Assembly: GCA_018806915.1 (NCBI GenBank)
Contig: JAGKQI010000090.1
Span: 248,001-312,000, forward strand
DNA from: Phytophthora colocasiae
Taxonomy: Eukaryota > Oomycota > Peronosporomycetes > Peronosporales > Peronosporaceae
Direction of reading: 5' to 3'
DNA length: 64,000 bases
Shown here: positions 40,716-51,351 of the stretch, piece after piece
Layout: each line of letters starts with the position of its first letter
Position numbering within the stretch: position 1 is the first letter of the stretch
Program-made: the position numbers and the translations under genes
Notes under the pieces: model-generated
Seen by the model: the letters and a program-made list of their open reading frames with translations, nothing else
The model's database searches: none
What the model was told of the DNA's origin: nothing

Positions 40716-43700
40716 TTACGACTTCTTGGTTCTCCTTCGCTTTGATCTCCTTCGACTCGATTCATACTCAGCAATCATATCAGGAATTTGTTGGAGATTC
40801 TCGACAGGTTCCCAGGTGGGTTCCTCTTCTCCCAACCACTCCACAAGAAATTGAGTCCGTCGTTTCCTAGTTCGCTTTCCCAGCAACCGTTTCACAAGTT
40901 GACCAAAAGTACCGTCTGCGAGAACTACCTCATGAGGTCTCGATAATCGAGTAGGTTCTTGATACGGTTTCAGCGAGCTGGTATTAAAGACTGGATGAAG
41001 CTTGTTGCCAGATTGAATATTCAACTCGTACGCGTGGTTGTGAATTCTGCGTACCACCTCGTAGGGTCCAACCCACTTTGGTCCTAACTTGGACGAGTTT
41101 GGCAAACCAGTATGCTTCGGGTCAAGATGCTGCGTGCTGAGATAAACCAGATCACCAACTTTGAAGACTTGTTCGACTCGGTTGTAATCATACACATCAC
41201 GCATTCGCTCTTGTGCTTGAGCTAGTGTTTCTCGGCAGTGCTGCAGAATTGCGGCTTGGCGTTCATGAAAGTTAACACCACGTCGGCTTACTGGAGCATA
41301 CCGTAGTTGGTCCACGGCCAGCTGCAATGGATTGAGCGGAATATAACCGAGGTCTGCCTCAAAAGGTGCCATCTTTGTGCTGGAGTTCACGGTCGAGTTT
41401 ACCGCAAACTCGGCATTTGCGAGATGCACGTCCCAATCATCTTGTAGTGGTCCCACGAAGCAACGCAGATACTCCTCCAAGGTCCGGTTCATCCGTTCGG
41501 TTTGGCCATCGCCCTGTGCCCGGTGAGCCACTGTCATCTTCAGGCTCGTTCCAATCGACTTGAAGACGTATTGCCAGAAAGAAGACACAAACTTCCGATC
41601 TCGATCTGAGATAATGCTTGCAGGCATTCCGTGAAGCTTCCAGATGTTCTCAATGAACAACCGAGCAACACCTTCAGCGGTTACCGTTTTGGTTGTCGGC
41701 ACGAAATGACATCTCTTTGTCAAGCGATCCACGACAACCCAAATTGAATCCACTTTCCGTGCTGTAGGCGGAAGGTCTGTTATGAAATCCATGGAGATTG
41801 ATCGCCATCTCTCCTCAGGAATACTAAGCGGTTCCAGCAGTCCAGGTGGCTTGGTCAACCGAGGTTTATTTCTTCGGCACGGTTCACAGTCAGCGATATA
41901 CTTCTGGATGGACTTGATCATCTTGGTCCAATACCACTGACGTGACAGCGTGAGATATGTTCGCTCAGCACCAGGGTGTCCTCCATAATTGGAGTCATGG
42001 CACTCACGAATAATCTGTTGACGAACTTTCACTGAGTTTGGTACGACCACCCGAGGTGAATCATCGCTCGTTGTCTGATACCACAGCAATCCACGATCTT
42101 CGTGATAACACCGATATTTCTTCCGGTGCTGACGGTCGACACGCTTGGTCGTACGTTCACTTCGCCTTGCGATAGCAGCGAATATGGCTTGAGCTTCTCG
42201 ATCTTTCGTATACGCGGTTTTAATCGACTCGATCAGCTCGCTGTCCGTTGTGATTGCACTTATCTCAAGTCGGAATGAAGTATCTTAGAAGCTGGTCACA
42301 TTCAAGTCGTGAAAGTACTTCGTTTCCGGTTGCAAATTCGGTCGTCGACTCAAAGCGTCTGCGATACCATTTTCCGCTCCTGGCAGGTATGAAAACTGCG
42401 GCTGGTATTCCGCGAGAATGTCATACCACCGTGCTAGTCGACGATTAGCCATCTTTTGCGTGAAGATTCCTTCCAAACTCTTGTGGTCCGTTTCGATGAT
42501 TGGTGGTGTATCCAAGCAGTATATCCTGAAAGCTGCCAGCGCGTGTACAATAGCTAGAAGTTCTTGCTGCTGCGTTGGATAGTTTAACTCTGCTGGTTTC
42601 ATCTTTCGACTGGTGTAGGCAATGGGTTTCTCAACACCATCGATCACTTGGAATAGCACACCACCAACCGCGAACTTACTTGCATCCGTACGCAGATGCA
42701 TTGGTTTGCTGAAGTCTGGCAAGTGCAGCACTGGAGGATTACACAAGCGTCGCTTCAGCTCCTTGAAATTCTTCAACTGCTCGTCGCTGAAGTGGATCTT
42801 GGAGTTACGCTTGTTCTTCTTCTTCAGCAATGTGAACATTGTTGCTGTCAACGAAGAATATTCCGGACAGAAACGTTGTACGTAACCTGTTAGACCCAGA
42901 AAGCTGTGCAGCTCTTCTTGTGTCCGAGGAACCGGCCAATTCTTGATGGTTTGAACTTTGTCGGGATCCATTCGAACGCCATTGCGTCCGACAAAGTCAC
43001 CCAGACATGGTATCTCGTCAGCACAGAAGACACACTTGGCCAGTTTCACGTACAATTTATTGTCCCTCAAGATATCCAGCGTTTTCCGTAGAGCTCGCAG
43101 GTGTTCTTGGATGTCACGAGACTTGGTGAAGATGTAAATGTCGTCGTAAAAAGATCTCGTCTGCTCCAAGCCTCGAAACAGTTTGGATGTCAAGCGGTGC
43201 ATGGTCGCAGGAGCGTTGCATACACCCATCGGCAACACGAGATATTCCCAGAGTCCATTCGGAGCTTGGAAAGCTGTGTACTTGATATCATCTTCCCGCA
43301 GACGAACTTGATAATACGCGGACATCAAGTCCATTGTGGAGAAGTAGTAAGCTCCAGCCATGACATCGAGGATATCTTCTTTTCGGGTCATGGGAATACT
43401 TTGACGAATTGTGTTGGTGTTCAGGTATCGGTAATCATGAACGATACGCCATCCAACGGGTTTTCGGACACAAAATGTCGGAGCGGCATGTGGACTTATA
43501 CTGGGACGAATAAGTTTCTTCGAAACCATCTCTTCGACCCATTTCACGATTTCTCGTTGCTGCTCCGGCGACTGTCGCCACTGCTGACGGTACATGGCAA
43601 GATTGGGATCTTTCACATCGATCCGATGCTCAATCTCTCTCTTTTCCGGTAAACCTTCAGGTAGCTCCGGTCGGAATACGGTGTCCTTGTATTCCTTCAG

Positions 43701-44828
43701 GAGATCATATGCTGGGTTGTTTCGAAAACTGTCCCAGTCCGTCTCCAAGTATCGATGTGCCTTAGCACTGCCAACGTTATCAGGTTCATCGCGACGTTGC
43801 AGAGACTTGGCGACATCCTTGATTGTCTGATTCGACAGAACCAACATGAAATCAGGGTCGTCTGGAGTCTTGGTCTTGATCCTCAGGAACTTTCTCAGCT
43901 TCTTCCGCGTGATGTACTTTGTTGTCACACCCGCAGCATCTACCACACCCATCGTAAACATCTTCTCGACGACGGTGTCTTTACCCCCTGTGCGATTGCC
44001 CTCCGTTTCCACGGACGCACGTCTTCGTGAAGTCGACCTCGTGTCGCTTCGCTCCGCCAAGCCTTTACGAACTGGCTTGCGGTCGTGTTGCTCGCGAGCA
44101 ACTCTTGGGGTTCCCATCTGCGCAGTTTCGCGTGCAAGTTCAACCACGGACCTCACATCCGTTTCCAGCGCGGCGCCTCCGCGGGGATCAGGTCTTTTCG
44201 CCGACAGGCCTTTCGCCTCGACAGATCTCTGAAGCCCGGAGGCATTCACCGGCCCGCCTTCCTCGATTGGTCCGTTGATTTTGCTTGCTTGCTCCACTCG
44301 TAGAGGTTGTTTCGCTGTTCCGTCGATTCTTCGACCACTCCAGTTGACGTTCGGCTGCATGTCCTCGAAAAATGGTATCCCGAGGATACAGTCGAACTCA
44401 TCAGGGATAGTATAAACTACTGCCACACACTCGTATGCTTCGTCAAGTCCCGATATATGGATTGATAGAGCTAGTAGCTCAAGCTCTGTTTCCATGATTT
44501 GATCATCTCCAAGCTTCACACGAATGTTTCTCCCGCTGAATTTGGTCGTGCTGAGCTTGTTTTCGTCAACCTACCGCTTTGAAGCGTAAATGGTTGTTGC
44601 TCCACTGTCGAGCAGGTGCTTTGAAGTTGTGATAGTCTGACCCTTTACAGCAATGCTTCCATCGACGGAAAACAATGGTCGCGACTTATACACAAGAGGG
44701 TTTTCACACAGAATATTGAGGCTGATATTCTCCAACGTTAATACTCTGGTTTTGCTCTCGACCACGCCAGGACCCTCATTCACTAACGCGGTTTGTCGTT
44801 TCCCTGCTTTGCTTGTTCGTTCTTCCAA
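40716..44828 (-). pseudogene. Gypsy-2 Pol (PR-RT-RNaseH-INT-chromodomain) with two in-frame stops
   Basis: One reading frame carries the whole polyprotein on the minus strand, overlapping gag's end (44783-44828). Protease LLDSGATTIYAS lies near 44600 and is followed by TAG at 44571-44573. RT includes HAAPTFCVRKPVGWRIVHDY and catalytic SFYDDIYIF (about 43145). RNase H starts at LRTDASKFAVGG (about 42690). TAA at 42285-42287 follows, then integrase with an HHCC box (about 41890-42000) and core residues in SMDFITDL, IISDRDRKF and GQTERMNRT. A GPY/F-like WVGPYEVVRR and a C-terminal chromodomain (QFLVEWLGEEEPTWEPVENL) complete it. There is no frameshift in 4.1 kb. Two point changes would account for both stops. 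Confidence 0.92.
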
Positions 44829-45598
44829 GCGTAGCAGTTAGCCTTGATGTGGCCTGGCTTCTTGCAGAAGTGGCACGTACGGGTCTCCTTGATTTCCGAC
44901 TTAGCTCTTGGTTTGAAGCTACTTTTCCCACGAAACGGCTTTCCCTTGAAACGTCGTTGTTGCTTCTCATTGTCGTCGTTAACATTTTTCTTCTTGTCGG
45001 AACGAACTTGACGGTCGCGCACGTCTTCCACGAAGTGGGTTACCTCATACTTGACCGCTAGGTCCATGGCGTCGCTCAGCGTCTCGGGGTTCTCAAGCTT
45101 GACGTAGCTGCGCGTCCGGGGCTTGAGGCCGTTCGCGTAGTTCAAGACTTGGTCGAGAACGCTCATACCTTCCACCCGAAAGATAAGTGCTGAGTAGTCA
45201 CCGTTGTACGTCTCGATGTCCGCCGTTTGCTTGAGGCGTTGAAGTCTCTCGCGGAGCACCGACTGGTAGTTCGATGCTTCGAAATGTTGGAGCACATGCT
45301 CACGGAAAATCCCCCACGTGTGCTCCTCATTTCGAGTTGTCGATGACCAGTGAAGAAACCAGCCGGATGCCGGCTTCTCCATCGCTGATCCAGCGATGCC
45401 TGGAAGGCGAGTACTTGCGTCTTCGATTGCGATGCCGTTGATTCGACACGCGTTCTCCACTTGGAAGAGCCACTCTCTCACGTCTTCCCCTCGCTTTCCA
45501 GTGAACTTAGGCAGATGGCTGGGGACCTTCGAGCGGTCCGCCATCGCCTGGTTGAGTCGATCGATCTCCGCACGAAGTTGGGCGTTCGTCTGAGGCAT
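44783..45598 (-). CDS. Gypsy-2 Gag with CCHC zinc knuckle
   Basis: ATG at 45598 (MPQTNAQLRAEIDRLNQA), 271 residues, intact. An N-terminal helix is followed by the retrotransposon Gag core (FTGKRGEDVREWLFQVENAC; HVLQHFEASNYQSVLRERL). A basic region (RRFKGKPFRGKSSFKPRAK) and a single knuckle CHFCKKPGHIKANC near residue 240 complete it. The frame is open upstream to 45625, but only with a non-ATG codon. The stop lies inside the pol overlap, implying programmed frameshifting for Gag-Pol. Confidence 0.9.
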   Translation of the reverse strand: MPQTNAQLRAEIDRLNQAMADRSKVPSHLPKFTGKRGEDVREWLFQVENACRINGIAIEDASTRLPGIAGSAMEKPASGWFLHWSSTTRNEEHTWGIFREHVLQHFEASNYQSVLRERLQRLKQTADIETYNGDYSALIFRVEGMSVLDQVLNYANGLKPRTRSYVKLENPETLSDAMDLAVKYEVTHFVEDVRDRQVRSDKKKNVNDDNEKQQRRFKGKPFRGKSSFKPRAKSEIKETRTCHFCKKPGHIKANCYAWKNEQAKQGNDKPR

Positions 45599-45620
45599 GG
45601 GCTTCAAAGGGGCTGGGACC

Positions 45621-45634
45621 AACAAGTGCTACCA
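45621..45634 (-). promoter_or_regulatory. Primer-binding site of Gypsy-2
   Basis: TGGTAGCACTTGTT on the minus strand begins one base inside the 5' LTR. TGGTAGCA matches the complement of the initiator-Met tRNA 3' end. Confidence 0.65.
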
Positions 45635-45635
45635 G

Positions 45636-45820
45636 TGATTCAAAATGAACTCAAGGAGGGAGTTGTTTGGGGTCGGGCGCAGAATACAAAGTGCTGCCCT
45701 CCCTGCAGTTCGGAGAGGATGGAGCTGCTGGGCTCCACAGCCTCTCCTACATCTGCACTGGAATTACTAATTAAAGGTACTACCTGATTCCTATTCCTAT
45801 TGGCTATCTAATCTGATACA
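45636..45820 (-). repeat. 5' LTR of Gypsy-2
   Basis: 185 bp; on the minus strand it runs TGTATCAG...TTGAATCA. It is flanked by AGTTC at 45821-45825. Confidence 0.93.
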
Positions 45821-45825
45821 AGTTC

Positions 45826-46766
45826 CGTATGATATTTTCCTGCTCTATCGACAATTGACGGAAGTATTTCGTCGAGTACTTCCAAACTCTCAAGAAGATG
45901 GAATTCTTTCAAGCTATCAAATATTCGCTTTTTCGGGATGACTGTCCCTGTCTGATATCCTACTGAGCACACAGTTCGGTTCTTCCTTGGATTACGGACT
46001 CACGATTGGAATTAAAAAGTACCTGAGTTGATGTATCATCCGCTAGAGGATTTGGGATGTCCTAGGCAACGAATACATCAAACGTTGTCCAGCTTACTAT
46101 CGCTCCGAGGTTTTTACTTCCTGTGGTGCATGAACGGTTGGATTTCGGAGACTCCATTGTGGGCTCACGATTATATTTCCAGAAATCACTTAACCCGACA
46201 ATTCAAGAATGTGTGCGTCCAAGCGATCTACACTGGAGAAGCTAACTCGAAAACTGGTGTTTGAATCAACGACGGATATGATCCCTGAAAGGGCAAGTAA
46301 CACCTGGATTCCGCAGGTTTAGTGTAGTTTTAGAGATAGAATCAGACAGACGAGAAATCCGCTAACTAGTTAATCAACTCATTTTCCTTCCTTCTCCTTC
46401 TTTGTTTAGAGCAGATTTCAGAGTAGCTTCCCCAGTATTACCTGCCCGGAATAGGGCAGTCCAGGAAGAGCTTAGGGCACCACTTCTAAAGGCGACTATA
46501 TTATCTACGATGTGGACGAAAGCTTTCAGTGCATTATCGTTCATTCCTGCTACAAAGACGTTCAAGACCCGTGGTTCCACTTAAAACCACTACTTCGTAG
46601 GAATTAGCGAGAAATTACTCGTTAAACAAGACAGAAAGGTAAAAATGCAGAGCAGGCATGTGGAAATGTTGTGTTATTCGTTTGAAACTGATCGCACGTG
46701 CAATCTTCAAACTGGACATGTAGCTTGTTCTGCACTTGACATTCTAGTGGCAATCTGGATGATCGC
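45826..46766. other. Spacer between Gypsy-2 and the effector gene
   Basis: No convincing gene is seen. Overlapping short ORFs at 46374-46584 on both strands lack similarity to anything recognised. Confidence 0.4.
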
Positions 46767-47114
46767 CTACGAGCCTGAGGGCTTGATGCGGCCATACTGA
46801 ACCTTCTTGTACGCCTTCTTGAGTTGGTAAAGTCCGTCCTGCCACTCTTTAATTTGAGTCGCGGTCATACCTCTCATCGCAGCAGCAGCATCGTTTATGA
46901 TGTCGTCAGCGTTAACACCGACCCTTCTACCCAGAGATTTCAGTTGCTCGAGAGGGATGTTGCCGATTCCACGTTCTTCATGATTGATCGTGTGGTGGTG
47001 CTTCCTCAGATTACGGTGGCTGGGTCCATTGACCGATGCCACATTGGAGTCTGCAAGCGCACTGGTAGCCAGGCAGACAGCGGCGACAACGACGAAGAAG
47101 CGAGAAAGACGCAT
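46767..47114 (-). CDS. RXLR-dEER candidate effector
   Basis: ATG at 47114, 115 residues, single exon. A clear signal peptide (MRLSRFFVVVAAVCLATSALA, about 21 residues) is followed at residues 34-37 by RNLR and then, after a His-rich stretch, EER at about 46-48. This is the signature of oomycete effectors secreted during infection and acting in the host. The remaining 67-residue domain (LEQLKSLGRRVGV; MTATQIKEWQDGLYQLKKAY) has one possible short W-like helix but no clear WY fold. The host target is unknown. An initiator-like element lies 36-54 bp upstream. A broken relative is at 47.7-47.9 kb. Confidence 0.88.
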   Translation of the reverse strand: MRLSRFFVVVAAVCLATSALADSNVASVNGPSHRNLRKHHHTINHEERGIGNIPLEQLKSLGRRVGVNADDIINDAAAAMRGMTATQIKEWQDGLYQLKKAYKKVQYGRIKPSGS

Positions 47115-47149
47115 GATTAAATGGTTGTGAGAGGCTTGGGGCTTGAGAG

Positions 47150-47168
47150 GAGAATTGACAAGTGAGGT
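47150..47168 (-). promoter_or_regulatory. Oomycete initiator-like element of effector gene
   Basis: The minus strand reads CCTCACTTGTCAATTCTC, matching the oomycete Inr pattern, 36-54 bp upstream of the ATG. Confidence 0.65.
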
Positions 47169-47662
47169 TTGAACCGAGATCGATACGGTAGATGAAGTTC
47201 ATCAGATCGGCAACTGGTTGATGCGAAACACTACCGTAAACAATGTTGTCATTTGTGGTTGATGAGCAACGTATATACGTGATCCACTTGTACATCGAGA
47301 TTGGATGCATCGCACTGTAGATCCGCTTTCAGGAACAAGACTTGCGTTGCGTATTCTAACTTTTATTTGGTCTACAAGGTAATTAAAAATCCTGTGTGTT
47401 TTCTGGTTAACCTCAGTCGTTCAAAGGCAACTTCTTCCTGTTGGGTTTATCGTTTTTGGTGCAGATATATATAAACGACTCCATTCATAAAGTCAGTTAG
47501 CACAATGATTGAATTCTCTGGCTAGAAAAATGGGTGTTAACCCAGACACTATCACTACCAACACTGCTGCTGTAACGAGAGGTACGACCGGGAACAATAA
47601 TTAGAGGCTTACTCAGCTCAATACGTTCTACAAATTCGTCAAGTCTCCAGGTAAATATTTCT
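47169..47662. other. Spacer between the effector and its pseudogene
   Basis: Nothing recognisable. Confidence 0.35.
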
Positions 47663-47882
47663 TTAAGTAGCTTCTGAAATAAGGAAGCCTAACTTTTGAG
47701 TAGTTTCAACCTCGATTGGGATAATAACTTTGGTTTCGCGTTCTTCATCTTCGACCGTGTGGTGGTGCTGCCTCAGCTTGCGATGGTTGGGTTCGCCGAC
47801 CGACGCCACGATGGTGGTGTCTGCGAGCGAGCCGGTAGCCAGGAAGATAGCGATACACCACGAAGAAGTGCGAAAGACACAT
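47663..47882 (-). pseudogene. Decayed RXLR-type effector
   Basis: The ATG at 47882 and first codons (MCLSHFFVV) resemble the start of the effector at 47114. The frame shifts inside the signal peptide. The other frame then gives LATGSLAD, RKLR and DEER with the same spacing as its neighbour. After EER the domain diverges and stops after about 25 residues. It is both frameshifted and shortened, so a functional secreted product is not expected. Confidence 0.8.
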
Positions 47883-48270
47883 GGCGATATGGTTGTGGGG
47901 TCCTTGAGACTTGAGAAGCGGTTGGCAAGTGAAAAAACGGAGTTGAGCGTTGTAAATGACGTCAACGTTGACGTCCAACATTTTTTCCACCGTGATCAAG
48001 TCTGAAAACTTGTGTTGCGACAACACAATCTTGCGGTTGCTGAACAACGTACGCGAATGCCAAATCTCCGCTTTCCTGGGAATCGCTGTGTATGCTCCAT
48101 CATGCATTATTGAAGTTCTAAACCGTAGACGTGCTACGTACAAGGGCTTCTGCAATACTGAAAAAAAAACTGGATAACACTCCCAATATCGTAGCAGAAG
48201 TAATCTGTACTTCGTTATCTGTAGCCAACTTCCTTGGCATCCATGTTCAACTCTTCCGTGGTTACACAGC
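47883..48270. other. Spacer upstream of effector pseudogene
   Basis: It contains a run of nine A near 48163-48171; no gene is seen. An initiator-like TCACTTGCCAACC (minus strand, near 47925) is partly preserved. Confidence 0.35.
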
Positions 48271-49032
48271 TCAGTACACAGCCATGTTGTCCAGTAGTGG
48301 GATGTCTGCCTTCTCGGACATGTAGTCCAGATACTCGCGGAGCTTCGGGGGCCACTCCAAGTCCCGCACGAGCGTGAGACCACGCAGACGGCCGAACAGA
48401 TCAATGTCGTCGTAGCTGAGCTCCTTATTGACCGAGTGGCTCGAGTGGAACATAGGTTCCAATTGCTCCAGGAACTTGTTGGCCTGTTCCACGAGCTCCG
48501 GAGTCTTGTCCAGTGCGGCCTGGAACGGACCAATAGTCTTCTCCTTCTTGATCCGGTAGTACTCCCGACTCTCCAGCATGGCGAACTCAGCGAACGGAGC
48601 TGCATGGAATCTCGGATGGTACAGTAGACGGAACACGTCAGCAGTGTCCTTGATCCACTGTTTAATCTCTGGTCGGTTAGCCGAAGGGGCCAGTACAGTT
48701 GATCCCCCGAAGTTCTCGTCCGCGTACTTAACGATGTCCATGCTCTCCGGGAAGGCGTGACCATTGGTTAATTGCAGAATTGGAGCTTGTTTCGAGCCCA
48801 CAAGACCGATGGGCGTGGCCTCATCGTGGTTGGCTAGGAAAATCAGTTCGTGCGGAATTTTCTTAAATCCGAAGATCATGCGTGCACGGACGCAGTAGGG
48901 GCAGTGGTCGTACACGTAGAGTTTGGGGAGGGTCTTAAGACTCTTGGGCTGACGTAGAACCAATGCGGTGGCTGCGACGCCAACGGCTGAGCCCACAGCG
49001 AAGGTGGCGAGAAGCTTAGGTAGATCCGACAT
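48271..49032 (-). CDS. Glutaredoxin 2 (GrxB)-like protein with N-terminal hydrophobic segment
   Basis: ATG at 49032 (MSDLPKLLATFAVGSAVGVAA), 253 residues, intact, single exon. A hydrophobic stretch at residues 6-26 could anchor it in a membrane or act as an organelle signal. The thioredoxin-fold domain follows with YDHCPYCVRARMIFGFKKIP, strikingly like bacterial Grx2, whose CPYC is the redox active site. GSKQAPIL provides the cis-Pro. The C-terminal all-helical GST-like half (YDDIDLFGRLRGLTLVRDL) is complete. It should reduce glutathione-mixed disulfides. The upstream in-frame extension to 49176 is not used in this call because the initiator-like element lies at 49043-49060. Confidence 0.9.
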   Translation of the reverse strand: MSDLPKLLATFAVGSAVGVAATALVLRQPKSLKTLPKLYVYDHCPYCVRARMIFGFKKIPHELIFLANHDEATPIGLVGSKQAPILQLTNGHAFPESMDIVKYADENFGGSTVLAPSANRPEIKQWIKDTADVFRLLYHPRFHAAPFAEFAMLESREYYRIKKEKTIGPFQAALDKTPELVEQANKFLEQLEPMFHSSHSVNKELSYDDIDLFGRLRGLTLVRDLEWPPKLREYLDYMSEKADIPLLDNMAVY

Positions 49033-49042
49033 GGGGGGGGGA

Positions 49043-49060
49043 GTTGATTTGCGAAATGAT
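49043..49060 (-). promoter_or_regulatory. Initiator-like element of GrxB-like gene 1
   Basis: ATCATTTCGCAAATCAAC on the minus strand fits the oomycete Inr pattern, 11-28 bp upstream of the ATG. Confidence 0.5.
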
Positions 49061-49269
49061 AAAAGTATTGGGGAATTACAGGGTATGCGATCATATTTGT
49101 AATTTGTATTATATTTGTAATTTTTGGAGATTTTTTTTCTTGTTTTAGAAAATTTGGTTTTAATTGATGCAGACACATGAGCATTATTATATTCAAAGAG
49201 AGAAGGAAAATCAATCGAGTTCTATCTGTAAAAATTGGTTCGAGACCAACATCGATCACGTTCGTGACC

Positions 49270-50054
49270 TTAGTACATTGCCATGTTGTCGAGCAGAGCG
49301 ATGTCTCCCTGCTCCGCCAAATGATCCAGGAACTCCCGGACATTGGACGGCCACTTGATGCCACGTACGATCGTGAGACAACGCAGTCGGCCAAACAAAT
49401 CAATGTCGTCGTCTTGTTCACCGAGTGTCCCGAGTAGAACATCGTGGCGAGTTGTTCCAGGAACTTGTTGGCTTCCTCCACGAGCTGTGGAGAGCGCTTC
49501 AGTGCCTCTTCGAACGACCCCATGCTTTTCTCCTTCTTGTTGCGATAGTAATCTCGACTCTCCTGTTGTGCAAATTCCGCGAACGGAGCTTTATGCACCC
49601 GTGGGTGGTACAACGCGTGGAAAACATGAGCAGAAGCCTCAATCCACTTCTTAATATTTTCTCGACCTGAAGGTGGAGCCAAAATGGACGGACCACCATA
49701 ATTCTCGTCCACATACTTGACGATGTCCATACTTTCAGCAAACGCTCGACCACTAGGCAGCAACAGGATCGGGGCCTGCTTAGTACCCACCAGCTCCACT
49801 GGGGTGGTCTCATCATGATTGGCCATAAATGCTAACTCGTGCGGAACCTTCTTAAGTCCCAGAATGACACGAGTTCGTGCGCAAAATGGACAATGGTCAT
49901 ACACGAACAAGGTGACGGCCGGTTTCTCTTTCTTTCCACTCTTGGTGGTAGGCGCGATTGTCTCCACTCGGGCTAAACCCCACATGGACTTGACGGCAGC
50001 CCCCAACGCAGCGCCCACGGTCATTGCCGCTCCAATCTTGGCCATATCCGACAT
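49270..50054 (-). pseudogene. Glutaredoxin 2-like paralogue with late frameshift
   Basis: ATG at 50054 (MSDMAKIGAAMTVGAALGAAV). The active site is CPFC in YDHCPFCARTRVILGLKKVP. Similarity to gene 1 runs through GTKQAPILLL and HVFHALYHPRVHKAPFAEFA to HSVNK near 49425. There the frame shifts. The expected ending (DDIDLFGRLRCLTIVRGIKW) continues in another frame to a stop at 49270-49272. As written the first frame runs on with unrelated residues far past the gene end. Only the last 45 or so residues are affected, so this may be a recent lesion or an assembly indel. Confidence 0.8.
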
Positions 50055-50087
50055 GACGACTGCAAGTGTGTGGAGGTCTGTGGTGGA

Positions 50088-50106
50088 GAGATACGCAGTG
50101 AGCTTC
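50088..50106 (-). promoter_or_regulatory. Initiator-like element of GrxB-like gene 2
   Basis: GCTCACTGCGTATCTCTC on the minus strand, about 34-52 bp upstream of the ATG, is an imperfect Inr match. Confidence 0.45.
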
Positions 50107-50437
50107 TGGTTCAAGAGGCTAGTTCATAGTATGCTTGATAGTAGTTTAGACGACACAGCTTTAATTGATTGAAGCAAATCGCGGAACTACGTTCGCGCAT
50201 AAGTCTTAGTATTTTTCAGCAATTCATTTCTCTAGCTCATCTAAAGCGCGAAACGCTTTCCATTCCTTTTGAAGGGCATTGCAACGCGGTACGCCTAATA
50301 GCCCACAAAGTGTCTCTTTCTTCTATGTAGTGTACGCATTCCGGTTTACGCTTTCACAACTTAGTTTTGGTGCGGAAGGGGAGGGTGGTGGATCTCAACC
50401 AACAACCGATACAGACCTGCACCGGCAACACCGCCCA
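50107..50437. other. Spacer and 3' flank of aquaglyceroporin copy 1
   Basis: Similarity to the other aquaglyceroporin loci begins near 50366 with GGGGAGGGTGGTGG. That section is the now untranslated former C-terminal coding sequence of copy 1. Left of it nothing is recognised. Confidence 0.45.
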
Positions 50438-51292
50438 TCAGGTCCGCAACAATAAGTAGTAGTTACGCGTCGTGAACACCTTCGAACCCCAACCAGCACA
50501 GAAAGTGAACAACCGAGGACCGAAGTCACGAGCAGGGTTCACGGCGTAACCCGTGTTCATGCCGAACGCCATACCGAGAGCCATGATCATGAGGCAGAAA
50601 GCGAACGCAGAGCCCACGGGACCGGCCGGACGGTTGCGCTTGTCCGTGATGGCGTAGATGCTCAACACGAGCATGGCCGTGCCGATGAACTCAGTGTAGA
50701 ACGCCGTGTAGTTCGAGATGTTGTCGCTAGGGTACGTGGACCAACTGCTCTGTGTGGTTTCACGCTTCGGGTCCACCACGTTCAGGTTCTGGTACTGCAT
50801 GACGTAGATGACGAATGCACCGCAGAAGGCGCCTAACAGCTGAGAGATCATGTAACCAGGTGCCTTCCACCACGGCAAGCGACCATAGACGCAGTGAGCC
50901 AGAGTGATGGCCGTATTGAGGTTGGCTCCGCTGATACCCTCGGAGCAGTAGACGCCGATGAGCACACCGATACCCCAGCACATGTTGATGCTGAGCCACG
51001 TGCCGTTGGCTTCTTTCGAGTTGGTCACTTGGTTGTTGACGCCCATGCCGAAGACGATCATGACGAAGGTACCGAGAAACTCGGCGAAGCACTCGCGCAT
51101 GTGGACGCTCTTGACTGCGAAACGGGCCAGACCCGTGCGTTCCGTCGGCACGAACGTAGTAGCTTTGGGAGTGTCGGGCATCCCGCCGTAGCCATTCTCA
51201 GCCTTGTCGAAATCGTTGTTCATGGCTAGAGGCTCGGCTAAGATGGGAGCTGCCTCAACGTCGGGGTTCTGGGTAGATGGAAGTGGGGGCAT
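50438..51292 (-). pseudogene. Aquaglyceroporin (MIP) copy 1, 10-bp deletion near 3' end
   Basis: ATG at 51292 (MPPLPSTQNPDVEAAP). The sequence is nearly identical to copy 2 for 279 residues. A 10-bp deletion after CAACAATA (50451 area) then shifts the frame and ends the protein as NYYLLLRT. The lost 34 residues include the last membrane segment. Pore motifs are otherwise as in copy 2 (NLN instead of NPA first; NPARD second). A shortened channel missing its sixth helix is unlikely to work. Upstream DNA to 52060 duplicates that of copy 2 without visible change. Confidence 0.85.
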
Positions 51293-51334
51293 GGTTTTTC
51301 TGGAAGCAGAACACCCGATTGACAAGGAGATAGT

Positions 51335-51351
51335 AAAATGCAGAATGAGTG
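51335..51351 (-). promoter_or_regulatory. Initiator-like element of MIP copy 1
   Basis: CACTCATTCTGCATTTT (minus strand) is an excellent oomycete Inr match, about 43 bp upstream of ATG 51292. Transcription starting here rules out the long in-frame upstream extension. Confidence 0.7.

Larger units (their letters stand above)
38931..45820 (-). mobile_element. Gypsy LTR retrotransposon with an antisense accessory gene (Gypsy-2, 6.9 kb)
   Basis: 185-bp LTRs lie at 38931-39115 and 45636-45820. They appear identical except that the left copy reads ...GATATA where the right reads ...GATACA at the inner or outer edge. Target duplication AGTTC lies at 38926-38930 and 45821-45825. Read on the minus strand: 5' LTR, primer site with TGGTAGCA (complement of the initiator-Met tRNA 3' end), gag, pol, then 1.6 kb holding a gene in the opposite direction, a polypurine tract, and the 3' LTR. 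Gag and pol overlap in different frames. Pol is a single frame closed twice by stops. Confidence 0.95.
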
